From assembly GCF_947623445.1 (NCBI RefSeq), contig NC_135240.1, forward strand, positions 24,180,001 through 24,244,000: a stretch of DNA of 64,000 bases. Direction: 5' to 3'. Positions 11,401-42,376 of this stretch are shown here, in pieces. The stretch comes from Clavelina lepadiformis. Its lineage: Eukaryota > Chordata > Ascidiacea > Aplousobranchia > Clavelinidae. Numbering within the stretch: position 1 is the stretch's first letter; the number at the start of each line of letters is the position of its first letter. The notes beneath the pieces were generated by a model. The model ran no database searches. It was not told the DNA's origin and worked only from the letters and a program-made list of their open reading frames with translations. A program made the translations under genes and the position numbers.

Positions 11401-14057
11401 GTTCAAACTATTTTGTTGGCCAGCTTGCCATAGAAAACGCACCCGGGTTCATGGAACTCGCCCACAGGCACAACCTCGACCATCTACTGGTACTTGCCAG
11501 GCTGAAATGTGTCACCTGTTTCAACGACTTCCGCGAGGTAGTTTTCTTGAAGATATTTCTTACGCATTTTGTTTGTTTATCTAAACGGTAGGCATACCAA
11601 AAATGAGACTATAAAACTTCTGATATAGGCTAGTTCATCAGAAGTAGGTGTACAATATAATACGTATACAAAAGCAACCTACACAATAACTATAAATAAT
11701 ACGCAATAACCATTCGACAAACTAAAACATGGTATAAAGGCAAATTTTAATAGAAATCGGATTACTTAAACTTATCTGCGTCACTGCTCGAATCACTGGT
11801 CAGCCGATCAGACCTGATGGTGCGTAAGGAAGAAGAGCTATTTGAAATAGTTATTACCTGGTGCCAACATTGTCCGGAGACCAGAAAACATAATTTACCA
11901 CAACTCCTGAAGCATGTAAGTTATAATATTGGTTTATATGTAGGCCTACTTGACCAAGTTTGCTGTTACCGACGCAGCCTAAGTGAATTGTGATTTGTTC
12001 ACGTGAGCATTTTATCTGTGTGTTGTATTCATTGCTTACTTCTATGTATTTTTGAAGGTGAAGCTTCCGTTGATTGATCCCATATTTTTTGTTCGACGAG
12101 TTGAAACGCATTCACTGATCCGGAATAATCCGGACGTGTTTGATCTCATGATGGAGGCAAGACAATACAGGACGAGCGGGGATATAAAAGAAGGGCCCAG
12201 GATTGTCCCCAGGCAAAATGCTCTTATGCATCAGGTTAGAAAATTCCCTAAACGGAAGGAAGTGATGATGACGTTAAAGATTTTAGGTAGCAAAACATCT
12301 CGTCATTTTTCTGGTTTGACGTTTTTGAGTCATAGTTACTTTGTAGGCGACATGCAAGATCATTCTTCTTACTGTGTGCAATGAGTTATTGTTTATTTTC
12401 ATGGTAACGTGATTGTGTAGGTTTTTGTCACTGTGGGAGGCTGCAACAAAGACGACCGCTTTATCAGCGAGATTTCGGTTCTTGACTTTCAGCACAAAAC
12501 CAGGGCGACCTTGTGCCAGATGCCAAGCAGCCAGAATTCAACGAGAGGCCTAGTAAACGCTGGATCTGACAACCAGGTGTCTAAGACCAAATGGGCTGAG
12601 TTTGCTTGCACCGCGTGGAAGGATAACATCGTCATTTCCGGTGGAAAGGAAAGCAAAAAAGTAAGTTTTTCGGTTTCTATACGCTATAAATCACACTGAT
12701 ACGCAACGTGACCGCAGCTTAAAATTGTCATCATCCTCAATGTAGGATGGTCGTTATTTTCCAATATCGTCAAACCATCTACATAATCGTCCAGTTCAAC
12801 TCATGCACATGTTTTACAAACAAATATCGCCAAAGTAACATTTTTTGCTCACGGTTGGTTGCGTAACAGGAGGCATGGATGTTTATTACGTCACTGCGAC
12901 AGTGGGTCCAGTTGGCGAGCCTAAACACAGCTCGATGGCGTCACCGCATGACAGTTTGTTGCGGAGAATTGTATGTTGTTGGTGGCTTTGACGGCTTACT
13001 TCGAGTTGAAAGTTTGGAGAAGTACAGCGAAAGGTAAGGAAGATGCTTCTGTTCCGTGTGCAGATGAGCAGATCCTGGATTTGCTACTGCTGACTAAACT
13101 ATAGATCCACTCTTCCCTATAAGAACATGCTTCATTTCTGTGGGTTTTATCAGAAATGCGCAGTATAACTGCGCTACGTTTTCAATGTACTATTGGTTTT
13201 CTTGTTACTATACTTTCTCCAGCTGGCAAACGCATTTGGTATTTATCAATCAGCTGACGTTGTTACAGGGAGAATGTTTGGGTGGAAAAAAGACACATGA
13301 GGGAGGGAGTAAGCTCAGCAGCCGTGTGCGCTTGCAGCGAAATGATCTATGTGATTGGTGGAGGTCCAAGCGTTAAAGTGTCAACAGAAAAAGTTCAGGT
13401 GGTTCGCTCGATCAAGCTACCTTTATCGTTTAGGACTTTGAACAAGAAAATGCCAATGGTAACTTTGTTGACGCTTTGAGGTGTAAACTGACTAATGTTT
13501 TTATTTCATTGTACGGTAACAAGGTTTACGATCCTTCCTTGGATTCGTGGCGGGTATCCACCCCACTCCCGGAGCCGGCTAAATGCATCAATGCGGTATC
13601 GCTGAGAGGCATAATATACGTTGTGGGAGGAACCTTACGCAACGTTCTCAGTTTTAACACAGCTAATGAAATGTGGAGTACAATAGGCGACCCTCTATTG
13701 ACCGAACGAGCAAGTTGCGGTGTCACTCTTTGTAATGACCGAGTAAGAGAATTAATTTACATCAACGTCATATACATTTGCACAAAATCAAGCAAACATT
13801 GCCACGTTTGCGCGTTTAGCTGCCCGTCCACAATTCAATATCAAATTTGCGATGTGATTTGAATTCAAATTTCCACTTTGTTTTAGATTTTTATCGTCGG
13901 CGGCAGGGACGAAAACGGGAAGGCTTTATCCAACGTCAGCTATCTTGACCCGGAAACCAAGCTCATCAGGTCAGAATGTAACATGTCCATCGGTATATCT
14001 CATCACGGATGCATCACGCTACAGAAGTACGACCAAGTCCTTTCAAAGTCCGTGTGA
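8498..14057 (+). CDS. BTB-BACK-Kelch (KLHL-family) protein, 12 exons
   Basis: Probable substrate adaptor of a cullin-3 ubiquitin ligase, by family. Exons: 8498-9200, 9298-9416, 9546-9661, 10524-10689, 11379-11537, 11754-11915, 12058-12234, 12421-12660, 12870-13033, 13269-13398, 13524-13742, 13887-14057; the phases close at 841 aa. Residues 1 to about 275 are Ser/Thr/Glu-rich and look disordered. BTB starts at LALDGQFADVTIEVEGQ (about 280) with CHRIILAASSKYFKAMF. BACK follows (about 370-510) and ends in VKLPLIDPIFFVRRVE. Six Kelch blades occupy about 535-841, with GG pairs in VTVGGC, VISGGK, YVVGGF, YVIGGG, YVVGGT and FIVGGR. The ATG at 8498 opens the only long frame. Which vertebrate KLHL it matches is not clear. 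The exon-3 acceptor (9544-9545) has a weak pyrimidine tract but joins the frame correctly. Confidence 0.93.
9662..10523 (+). other. Kelch gene intron 3
   Basis: An 862-bp intron splitting the BTB domain between KYF and K/AMF. It contains a 72-codon open frame (10212-10430) without recognisable similarity. I see no element in it. Confidence 0.55.
10690..11378 (+). other. Kelch gene intron 4
   Basis: A 689-bp GT-AG intron between the BTB and BACK coding exons, AT-rich. I see nothing in it beyond short chance open frames. Confidence 0.55.
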
Positions 14058-14753
14058 AATGCTCAAGTTTGTGGATGTTGGCTTGCATCCAAGCTGGACA
14101 GGAGCTTGCTCACCAAGCTTTCCATTGGACAGGAAGCTTTCAATTGGACGCTTGTGTGTCATGGTGTAGATAAACGGACAATAAACAAATGAGGTCACGT
14201 GCCAAAGTTTGCATGACCAATATCGTTATATGTTTAACGGATTCCATGAATTATGTGGTTCCCGATCTTGCTTTTTCTACATATTTTATCGTCATTTCGT
14301 TTTGATATCAATGCTAGTTATTGTCAGCATTTTTTCTTATGTGGAATTGGCTTGCCTCAATTTATAAAAATATGAAGCTACTATGTTTTGCTGTAACTAG
14401 AAAACTTTTTAAAAATCAGTTCCAGATTTAAATTTAAGACAAATTGATTTATAAACTGGCAGGATTATTTTCGTCTCGACGCTCAACATAGCAAAGCTGG
14501 GATTCCAAAATCCGTTGCAAAACGTCATCCATCTTCACACAATTCTAGATCAGACCGTCTACAAAATCAGACAGGTCAACAATAAGCATAAGAGTCTACT
14601 CATATCAAAAACTGATTTAGACTTCGCACTTGAAGTCTGACGAATTTTAATCTTTTCAATAAAAACGAATATGAAAAACGCGCTGTAACATGATATTCAG
14701 ATAAGTGCTTGAAGTAGTTCCATGTATCATTAGACATGTACTGTAGATGTCTT
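14058..14753. other. Convergent 3' flank between the Kelch and CNBD2-like genes
   Basis: About 700 bp separate two stop codons on opposite strands, so this stretch must hold both 3' UTRs. The plus-strand AATAAA at 14180 serves the Kelch gene. For the minus-strand gene the best candidate is an ATTAAA read from 14651 to 14646. No coding similarity was seen. Confidence 0.6.
14180..14185 (+). terminator. Candidate polyadenylation signal of the Kelch gene
   Basis: AATAAA lies 123 bases after the Kelch stop codon, a normal spacing for a compact genome. Confidence 0.5.
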
Positions 14754-17700
14754 TCATTGGCACATTAACGACGTCATAGATTTAGACGCAGCTAATCTCT
14801 TAGCGTCATTACGTTGGGTGAGACAGTTCCGAACGGTCATGAGCTTATAGGCATTCCAGTTTATTTGGTCCTGCATATCACTCTGTAACTTATCTTCAGA
14901 AGGATATGGTCGGACCTTAAGCAAAAAAAGAAACTTTTAGACGTTTTGTGACATGAAAACATTGTGTCTGTGTTGTAGTTATTACCGGTTGCCTCTTTAA
15001 AACCATAAAAGCATACAGTAACAACAAAGGATTAAAACCGTCGTTGAGTCTAACGGTAAACAATCTTTCTTTACTCCTTTAGTTTTAATTAGCTTCCTAG
15101 TTTTTTTTCTTAAATGCTCACCCTGCGAATAAGTTTTTCTCGAAGTTCGTCGTCGAAATTCTTGAGGAAAAACTCCTTGTTCATCAAAATGCACTCAGCA
15201 CCTTCAGAAACCAAAGACATTGACGTGGCACCCTCTGATTCGTCAAAGAGCAAAGGCAGAAGTCCCTGAAAAAGCACGCTTATGAAAACAGTAAATGGTT
15301 GAAAATATCGTATTGGCCGTGCTATTAGGTTTCAAAGCTTCAGCAAGTTATTTGTATGACAAAATGAAAGACATGTCGCTTCTGCTACTTACAAACACGT
15401 CTTTTTCTCTTAATGTTTGCACGTGTATGTAGACGTGCTTGTGTTGTGAGTTAGGACGAGAAGAGTTGAACGAACGACTTGACTTTGACGACAATGGCAG
15501 CACATTTTCATTTAACGTTGGTAGACTGGCGCTGGTCGTAGAGAGCTGTTCCCAAAATAAAGGGGAACCCAGAAAATGAATTTGATTATGTAACAATGCC
15601 AAATATGTATTCACAGCGCCAAAATTGGCGAACCGAATAATAAAGGAAAAATTAATAAATCATTACAAAATATGAAAATAATCTGAATAACATTGCCATA
15701 AGTAGACGTCAAAAACCTTTTTTCTTTGCTTCGTCACCCAAGCGTCAGCTAGACTATTTCTGTTTCGACGCAAAATATGAGCCCGGAAATTGCTTTGCAT
15801 AGAATTTCTTCGACTTTCGCCTAATCACATTGAAGTAATTATAAATCTAAAGTGACTGCTTTCAATGGCTTCAAAATGTTTCTTCTGCAATTAACTCGTG
15901 ATTGCATTGGCTCAGTTTCAAGATTGAAACTCTATATATAGAACATTTATTTGTGGTCAAGTCAAACTCTAAGTGAAATCATTTGTGCCACGCTAAATTT
16001 CAATACTTGCTACCCCGTAACACCAGAGTGTAATGTGGGTTGTAGAGATCAGCTTATACTATACCTTGCTCGGAGTCGCGACGAAATACGTAGGAATCAA
16101 TTCGATCTCTTAATTCTAATATTTCTTCTTCGTCTTCTTCTTCTTCATTTTCTGAAACACTTTCTTCATCATTCTCGACTTCTTCCTCGATTTCTCTTCC
16201 GGTCATCAATAAGGCGAACGTTTCCCGTGAGATCGGATGCTCTTCATGCCATCTCTTGTAAATTTCGAGGATCTTCTTCTTGTGTTCCAGATGGGATCTT
16301 TCTGCGTCGAGTTTGATTAAAGTTTAGAGAAATTGTTAGGCAGGCTGTAAAGGTCTAAAATTTTTTTTTGCTTACTGAGTTGTTCTTCGCCACCTTTTTC
16401 CAAAAATCTTCTTAAGTCTTTTAAGGTCGTTGCCGACTGAGAGAACACGTTCCTGCCAGTGTGACTAGTTCTCGTTAAAAGGTAGAAGTCACTTATCACT
16501 TACAAGTAGTCTTATGACAAAGTTTTACAGTCTATCCAAGCATACAACTACTTACGACGATAGTTTTGAGCGCGTATTGAAACTGGACAGTCTTCTATTC
16601 GGACATGGCATTAGAGGTCCAGCAAGCAAAGATTCCGCGGAAGATTGTGATGTCATTCTTGCCGCTCTTAAAGCCGAAGTACTCGGTCCTGCGGAAGCTA
16701 AAGCCAGCAAAGCAAACAATAATCTCAATTAACTGTCAAGTTATGGTAAAATAACATTAAAGGCAACGACATTTCCAGCTTACTTGAAAGGTTTGTCAAA
16801 GAGTTCCTCTGGTAGCTCTTGCCTTTGGGGCCCTGCCGGATGCCTGGCAAGTTTGGTTTTGCAGCCGCGAGGCATTTTACCACGCGACAGACGCCCTAAA
16901 TGTCAAACATTTTAATGGTTTTATTAGTGCCAAATTTAGTATAGAAATAGCATCGTACTCACTGATTTGACAATAATTATAGCGTCACTCTTCAGACTGT
17001 CAGCGCAGATGACCACGCCTACTCGAAAGTAGGTGAAGGCGCAAACTTCTGGCTTGTTGTGGGGCACTTTGTACAATGGAAATCCGTTGAATTCAGGTAA
17101 CTTTCGGAGAAATGTTATGAATTCGGGCTCACCTCCGTCCATTCTGTAAGAGAAAGAGAAACTTTTAATTTTTTAAAGCTTTTCAGAAAGCTTGTCTGCA
17201 ACAAAGTTTTATTTCCACTGTACACTTGTAAAAGATCTTCAAAAGTTGACAAATTAAGGTAACTTAATAGTTCCACATCGAGATTTTCAAGAAAGGTATT
17301 TTCGAAGATGTTTATGCAAGGTTAGGTGCGGCGAGTTGAATGCAGCAGTTGACTGACCTGTGCATAAAGATGTCCACAAATTCCTTCCTCCCGACTGTGA
17401 GCAGAGCGAGGTGAGTTTGACTTACGACGTTATTCGTTCTCTGCTCGTGCCTCATGATAGCAAGCTCCCCGAAACTTTTGCCCCGCTTTAAAATACTCAC
17501 CTTCAATTTGTAAAATGTAGGCTTAACATATTGATAAAGGGCTCAGCAGAGTTGATAGAAAATAAACATTTGACTTACTAAGATTACCTAATGTTTAAGT
17601 GATACATTTCGTCGTTAGTTGGCGTTGCAGTATATCGCTTTTAGCATATGCAGCGTCAATAAATCAACTTATTAATCTAAACACTTATTTGTGTATATAC

Positions 17701-20700
17701 GCCATTTAAATATTTATACAGTGTACAAGCTTGCCTATAATTACAATTGGATCAGAAATTGGCGGTAGATTCGCGTCATTACTTACAGTTTCAACGTAGC
17801 CTTCTCCATTGGCGTTAATTCTGTTTTTTGTAACAAGGGCCGTACCGGATACGATGAAGTAAAACGTTTCCGCCTTGTGCCCCTGTCTTATTATAACGCG
17901 CTTTGGCTCAAATCTGTAACAAACGAAACGAACGTTTATTGCAGAATAATAGGACCATGGCGTTAGTCGTCATCAAAACTGGAATTTGATAAAAATTGTT
18001 TCTTTCATTTCGTACTGAATTTGACGAAATATGCCTTCAAACGTAAGAAATGATTTGCACTGATCAAGCCTGGTACCGTAAAAAGGCATGCTTGTGTCAT
18101 GTTAAGAATTTACGTTGAAAAAATAATTGGAAATAGTCATAATTTATTGGCTTCAAGCCACCCACTAAACTACTAAAGGTTGGTCTTCCTGCATTGTTCG
18201 TGCAGGTCTTTGATACGTAACAATTATGGAAAAATTAAGTTGACGTCATGATAAGCTAGCGCAAAAAAGCTAAATTTAAAACTAACTTTTGCTTACCAGT
18301 GGCGCGAATTAGCGTTCTTTTGTCGGTAACTCGCAATGAAGAAAATAACATACGTGTAAAATATCAATCTACAACGTGACGTTTGCCTATTATCACCTAT
18401 TCAAATGTCAGATACGACGACTTACTCATCTAACCACGCCTCCTTGACAAGATCTTCTTGCATCCGTAACGGAAACTCTGCAAATTCTTCCACTTCTGCG
18501 CGGAGCCGTTTAAGAGCCTAAAATTGTGAAAAACATGAACTTCTTGCGTATGTGGTTAAGCCAGTTTGTGGTCCGAAGCAAAATATCCAAAATATTTGGG
18601 AAGAGTTTGTGAAAGTATGCTTTAACAATATACATGTTAACTTACGTAACCGATTTCGTTCTCTGTTCTTTGATAAGGAACGGTGGTCAAGATTGTTCTC
18701 AATTTTGCGTTCAAGGCGCCCTGCGAAAAAGAAAAGAAACGTGCCAATGGCCACTCGAAATGCAAGATAGGCTAATTTTAGCCGAGGGTAATTCCGCAAT
18801 AAATGTGCGTCAGTTGTACCTTTACAGAGCGTTTTTATTGTGTGCCTCAGCAGATAAACTGTGTTAGGCCTTTGTGTTGCACGCGATTCAATAGATCGCG
18901 TGAATAAAAGGGACATTCATATTTTGTGAAAAGGTTGACTATTGCTACACGGGACCAGTTGTTTTGCATTATCTTATAAAAAAAATCAAAGAAAAACAAC
19001 AACACTGCGCCATTGGACGAAGATTTAAAACTCACATCGACGCTTATCAGTAACTTAATTTCGATCCTATTTGATTCGATCTTAACTGAATATTGACGAC
19101 AAGTGCTTTTTGTTTTCATTGTCGTATGATCTCGGTCGTCGTTATTATGCTATTATGAGGACAGGTTTTGAAAAACACCGCTTTGCTTTTTAGCGGACGT
19201 TATTCTTCAAAATGTATTAGAACTAACCTATTATATTCAATCTTAAACACAAGATAATGTCAATTTGGCAAGTATGGATTAATAAATTATAGCTTTGGTG
19301 CACGCGCGGTTTCAAAAGACTTTATTATTTGTTTCGAAAGAACCTCTAAATACTATCACAGCAACTACTCCAAATAACCAGCAATCAGACACTTAACTAA
19401 CAAAAGAAGGAAGTATATGAAACTAATTACACCTTTAAAGTTCTCACACTTACCTCATTTGCTGTTCTGTAGTCGTTAGGGTCAAAGGTCAGTCCATGTC
19501 TGTACGTTCTTGCTGCCACCATGTCACCAGAGAGCATAGCAAAAGACATTTGGCTCACGTGAGAAACCACAGAAACCCTTCTGTAATTTTCCAGACAACG
19601 TAGCAACAGCCGGACGAAAGAGACGGCCCGACGGAAACGATCAAGTGGCTAAAAAACACTCCTCAGTATTTAGATTGTCTTGAAAATTTAAAGCACTAAT
19701 GAAACAACTTAAACTTATAGCTATATATTAACTGATTCTAGCTAATGTACAGTAATTAATGCAACTAATGTAATTAATTAAGAAAAATGAGGTAGCTACA
19801 GAATATGATTAACCATACTAAAACGTTTTTGGTCAGATATAACTTTTCACGTGATTTACTCACGTTTGCTGTTGCAAAATGGCTCATCCTCGATTTTCTG
19901 TATTTGCTTTTTCTGCGCAAGCGCAGTTCGTTTAGGAGTTCGGCGGTGTTGAAGCTGGCGCGAAACTTCCTTGGTAGCAATCTACAAGTAGCATTTGTGA
20001 TCGGTCAAATGGGTTCTTGTTTTGGAATTTGTGAAGTTACACTAGTTGAGAGCACTAAGAAAATGTCATAACTAAATTCTAACCCTTTTCGCTTGAAATT
20101 TTGGTTAACAAATGTTATTCTCGTATGTGTCTGAAACACAGGTAGAAAAACAGATAAAGCGGCACATAAAAAGAGCTCCAATACAGCGTAAATTCAACAT
20201 TTTACCTTGAATTAACGGCTTGTGTTTGTGAATGCGCTTTGTTCTTCCATCGCGGGTGCTGCAATATCTCGTTTAGATCTTTCGATTCCCTTGTGGTAAC
20301 GGGATTAGTTGACCGTCTTTGCCGGGATATACGTTTCATGGTTTGGGGAAAGTTTTTTGAGAGGCCTTCTGCTGGCGGTGGAAGCTTTTCTCTTCTACAA
20401 GTTTTGCGTAGTTTCAGCTTAAATAAATCTTCTGTCGGCCGCCTGTTTCCAAGTACGGCTTTTGTATCTTCATGACTGGCTTGCAAGGAAGAGTTCTTAG
20501 ATTTTCGCCGTCGCGAAAGCCGAACGGAAACAGCACCTTTCGAGGAAAAAGTGGATGAAGACGATTTCGGAAGGTAAACGCTGGACAAACTGGATGCGGA
20601 GGCGGACCCTGCGTCATAACAGCCATTGCCATTCTCAAAAACCTCAGGATAAAATGGCGACTGGAAGTGTTCGTCGTTTTGCATTGATAATGCAATGGTG

Positions 20701-21125
20701 TTGTTAACACCATCAACCACACCCAAGTCGCTGTTAAATGAAAGACGTGTCAAAGATAAGTTTGAAGACCGCTTCCCCCTTCGTGGTTCTTTCGGATCTT
20801 GCTGATCAGGTTTAGCGACTTGTTTGGTCTTAAAATATCTCGCACCGTCGCTGTGGTTCAGAAACTTTTGAGGTTCGGCATCTGCGCTGCGATGGACGTG
20901 CACAAACTTAAACCGATCTCTTTGGGAATTTTCATTTTTTGTCTTGCATTGTAGACTTTGCTCCTCACCGAAGTCTGACGTCTTTGCAACAGGGTTTCCA
21001 TTGGCTGCAGCTATTTTCTTCAAGACAGGAGCCTGCAAAGTGGAGGATACATCCGCAAAGTTGTCTTCTTTGCTGCATTGATTTTTAATCTTTTCAACTC
21101 GCAACAAGTCATTGGAATTCGACAT
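14754..21125 (-). CDS. CNBD2: Cyclic-nucleotide-binding-domain protein, CNBD2-like (16 exons)
   Basis: Putative cAMP/cGMP-responsive protein; mammalian CNBD2 is linked to sperm formation. Minus-strand exons, 5' to 3': 20206-21125, 19864-19981, 19454-19648, 18646-18720, 18426-18517, 17787-17913, 17358-17500, 16963-17143, 16784-16895, 16556-16688, 16376-16452, 16065-16301, 15738-15820, 15393-15545, 15122-15265, 14754-14915. The phases close at 983 aa. Residues 1-306 are basic, Ser-rich and probably disordered. The cNMP-binding fold spans about 465-560, with HKAETFYFIVSGTALV and the phosphate-binding cassette FGELAIMRHEQRTN, where Glu and Arg are kept. A degenerate second copy starts near KSDAIIIVKSGVCRVVK. 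An acidic run (SENEEEEDEEEILE, about 790) precedes YIHVQTLREKDVFGLLPL and a final KLQSDMQDQINWNAYKL, which resemble the CNBD2 C-terminus. Exon 13 (15738-15820) is the least certain; it was chosen because it restores the phase. The exon-10 acceptor could also lie 9 nt upstream. Confidence 0.82.
18721..19453 (-). other. CNBD2-like gene intron 3
   Basis: A 733-bp intron on the minus strand. Open frames cross it on both strands but show no family similarity. I see no repeat. Confidence 0.5.
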
Positions 21126-23975
21126 TTTGAACTTGACTTACAAGTTTAACTCGCGACGTACCTACTTAGCTAGTGGTTAAGGTTTCGACATTACATGAGT
21201 TTGTGCCACGGTCACTTCTAAACTAACTACTGGTGCACTAAGCCTTTCGACCACAACTCGCTGAAACCAGTCGGAGGAATATTGTTATTTTTGCATTTTG
21301 CCAATTAAAGTACACAGTTTTCACGGCTTATTCACTCAGTAGAACAACAAAGTTTTGTTTTGCTCTTATTGTGAATAGAAGAAATCTGATAGGCATTAGA
21401 AGCTACAAAAACTGATAAAACCCAACTCATTATATTGTATCCGGCGTAACAAAAGCCGATTTTCTGCAATATCAACAAATAGAAATCTAACTTCCGTGAA
21501 CGTAATGGAAGTATTCAGCGTTCGTTCGTTATCGCGGTTTAGCCGCGTGTTTGTTTTTGTACTACCGGTTGACACTGGCTTGCAATTTACGTCTGTCTTT
21601 CCCACTGTACAGTATTAACGCTGAAAGTCTTGTAATATTACCACGGCCCTTTCGAGACACGAGGTCATAAACTTGATCTAGGAATGCATTGTTTTGAGCA
21701 TATAACTCCGACATATACGTATAGTTTTCACTATTTAAAAGTCCGGACCTACACAATGTTAACTCGAGTCCAACGAATACCCAAAGGAAAATTTATAATT
21801 GATAATGCTGCGGGTCTTTCAATGAACACTTGGACTTTTGTTGTGTTTCATCTTAAATGCGCAAAATCGTTTGATGCCATGGGTTGATCGCATCACCTGA
21901 ACAATCGTCCATTGAAACGTTGACAGGCGATAAGAAGCGTTCGGTGAAATGTAAATATTATTTAAAGAATTAATGTGTTTTTTTGGTGGGATGTGCGTAT
22001 CATCTGGGCATCGAACTCAAATCGAAAACGATACGAAAACCTCTATAGATAACAACAAAGCGATTTGGGAAGCTGTTTAAATTGTTCCCTTGGAACAACT
22101 TAACTGCGAATGAACTTTTCAACTTTCTCGGTGCGGACCAAATATGACCGGATAATTTTTTTCATAAATTGGTTAAAATCGTTGAAATGTAACTTGATCT
22201 GACACACAAGTTACTAAACAATCCGGTTTCATACTCTATCTGATTCAGGCATGTTACACGATATCCTTATAACGGCTTGGTGGTATAAATCTAGGAAACT
22301 CGTCCCAATCTATAACCTATACGCAAGGTTTGTGTTAAAGGTCATTTTGTTTCCATTTCGCGTATGAAACAAATGGAACGTATAAGCAAGTATATCCCGT
22401 ATATCAGAGATAAGATGGCAGGCATGTTAAATTGTTCGCTCAGGCAAGCGGGACTTTTTGTTTATGCTTGCTGGCTTTTAAACGATCTGATCAATACACG
22501 AACAATTGCAGACGACCCAACACGATACGCAAGCGGCCGCGTGCCGAACCTCTGCTGGTTTTTGGCGCACAAGCACACAGCCCCTGCGGCTAAACACGCA
22601 AATGTGAAATTTATAACGCCCTCCACAACAAGTCAATTGAAAGACAATTGGCGGTGGAAAATGATTTAGTTTCACCGACGTCTTTCAGTGACGTGTCTGA
22701 AGATATATTGCGTTTTAGTTTTTAAAAGATTAGTCGTTCCATCTATGTAATAATCGGAATAATGATACAGGATGTGCAACCGACTGCTCATCAGGAAAAT
22801 GCAGTACTCCAAGTTGGTTTAGTCAATCTTCCATTCGCCGGCACTGAATGGACAAATACTTGATCTAACGTCATTATTACGTTAGACTTTTCCGACGCAA
22901 TTTATATATAATGGCTTTTAGGCGTTTTCCGTATCCAGTTGTTATTATTTCTGCTGTTTATATTCCACAAAGTACTGTGCGTATGACACTCTGCAAGGAA
23001 AAGAATGTGCCACTGGCAGCCCGCTTTGTTCAAATCTCGTTATGTTTAGCTCTGGAAGTGGAAATTGAAGATTAGCAAGTTTGGGACATATGCAGCGACA
23101 TTTGTTGTGCCGTAGCCTATTGTTGTCCACTGTCTCATGCAGTGTGCGGTAATTATGTTGCACATATCGCATCGTGGCTAGCATGGCTTATCAAAAGGGC
23201 AGCGATGCCTTGTTCATGTAGTCCAGATAATTGCTGGGGGCACTTACGATGTCGCTGTAATTTAATCAGGTTTTGTGAGAACGTTGTCACTTCAATAACA
23301 TACCATGAGTAAGTTACTGCCCGAAAAAGTGGCCGCCCAGAACATGAAAGCTTGCCGACTTGCCAGAAGCTAATTGATCCTTAAAATGGATTGCAAGGCA
23401 TAATAAGATGCCGCAGGTGTTAGCTTGCCAATAGCCTTATATAAACCAGGTTTCTCTAATCGAAAGATGAGCGGAGAAAGTATGGTTACATTTGACGATT
23501 AAGGTTGATTTCTTCAGTCTTGGACTCAGTGGATTTCAATGGTTTAACATGATTGAATTTTCGGTAGCTGTTGAGCGGAAAAGGCTGCTGGCATTTTCGT
23601 GCGGTTACATTTGGCTCGCACAGACTGACATTATGTTAATAAAGCATTTGCAAACGTTTTCGCTTCAAATCATGTTGCCTGTACATGTGCTTTTGAATCA
23701 CGGTAACCGAACGCTGTTAGCTTGACAGCGCTAATATTAACTTGTGAGTTTCCCAGAAACAATAAAAATAAAGGTTAAGTTATGCATTCAACCAGTAAGC
23801 GACAATATATTAATTTTTGCACAGTACAGGCCTATATGTTTCATATTAAATTACGAAAAAATCAACAAGAAAATGAGAATTACGTTTTTGATCTGACGTT
23901 GCTACAAATTGTGCGTTAATTAAAAATTTTGTCTGAAAATCTCTCATGCTGACTAACTATGATTTTATATTACAG
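21126..23975. other. Divergent intergenic region between the CNBD2-like gene and the VWA-CCP-EGF gene
   Basis: About 2.9 kb separate the 5' ends of two divergently transcribed genes, so their promoters lie here. A 101-codon plus-strand open frame (22364-22669) has no recognised similarity and sits in an isolated GC-richer patch. I cannot support any exon, RNA gene or element in the region. Confidence 0.5.
23953..23975 (+). promoter_or_regulatory. Candidate trans-splice acceptor upstream of the VWA-CCP-EGF gene
   Basis: A CTAAC-type branch sequence followed by a T-rich tract and TTACAG ends at 23975, 58 bases before the ATG at 24034. No upstream coding exon was found. Either spliced-leader addition or a distant 5' non-coding exon would explain it. 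A donor-like CTGGTAAG just before the ATG (around 24025) leaves open an alternative 5' structure. Confidence 0.35.
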
Positions 23976-24033
23976 GAAATGTAAGTTTTTGATACTAGGT
24001 CTTGGTGTGTGAAAGATTTCGACCTGGTAAGAA

Positions 24034-41523
<17,490 letters not shown>

Positions 41524-42376
41524 GTCGTAGCGACATTTATGCGTTAGGTTATCAGCATTTTGCTTGTGTGTCAATTTTTGTTTGTTTTATTACGCTTTTG
41601 CACTTAGAATATTTAAACTACTGTCAAACTGCAAATGCATTTATTGCAAAATTTTACCTGCTGTGTTTTGTTATCTGCAAAATTGGTACGTATGTCGTTC
41701 ACTTTTTTGTTTCTTGCGCCTATACAAAAACTGTTCTCCTCTTCGCACCTGTTAGGATCCATCAACAACTTACTGCGTCAAGGAAAACGGCGATCCTAAT
41801 AACTGTGATATGTTATTTTGTGATGATTCACTCTTGATCACTGTAATTTCGTAAAGCGCAAATTACAAAACCCTGCGTGACTTGCCAGCACTATCATGAA
41901 AAACAGTGTTTTACAAATAGCCTAATTATCCAGCCAGAATAAGTGGCCCTAGCACCAGTTGTTTGCACTGTAAACTATATTGTATGGCATAACCGATACT
42001 GAAGAATAAAGGTTTTTAACAAATTTTTAACGACAAAAGGCATAACGTGTAGTGGAAGTGTATGTAGTGAAGAAGACCCTGTCACCATCCGGTTCCCTTC
42101 GACGTATGATACCCCGACAATAACTTCCAAGCTTAACTTTAACCTAGTGAAGTGTTAGCAAATGTAGGATCCTGACCCAAGCTCATCCACACAGGTTACT
42201 TACAATTCAAAAGTCTAATCAAAAAAGGTTCTCTAAAATTAATTATATCATTCTCTATTATTGTAATCTACCCTAACGAAGCTCACCCGCATGGGTTTGC
42301 GAAACGTTGGTTTCATTAAAAATTCAATCACCAATTTCATCACGCACTTTCTGTTGTTGAAATTATGCCTGATGGC
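41524..42376. other. 3' UTR and flank of the VWA-CCP-EGF gene
   Basis: Probable 3' UTR up to the AATAAA at 42005. No coding similarity was seen. Confidence 0.5.
42005..42010 (+). terminator. Candidate polyadenylation signal of the VWA-CCP-EGF gene
   Basis: AATAAA lies 482 bases after the stop codon and is the best canonical signal in the flank. Confidence 0.45.

Noticed and set aside
22364..22669. 101-codon open frame between divergent genes as a gene
   Set aside because: It has no similarity, no splice or start context and no domain; it is noted only in the intergenic description.
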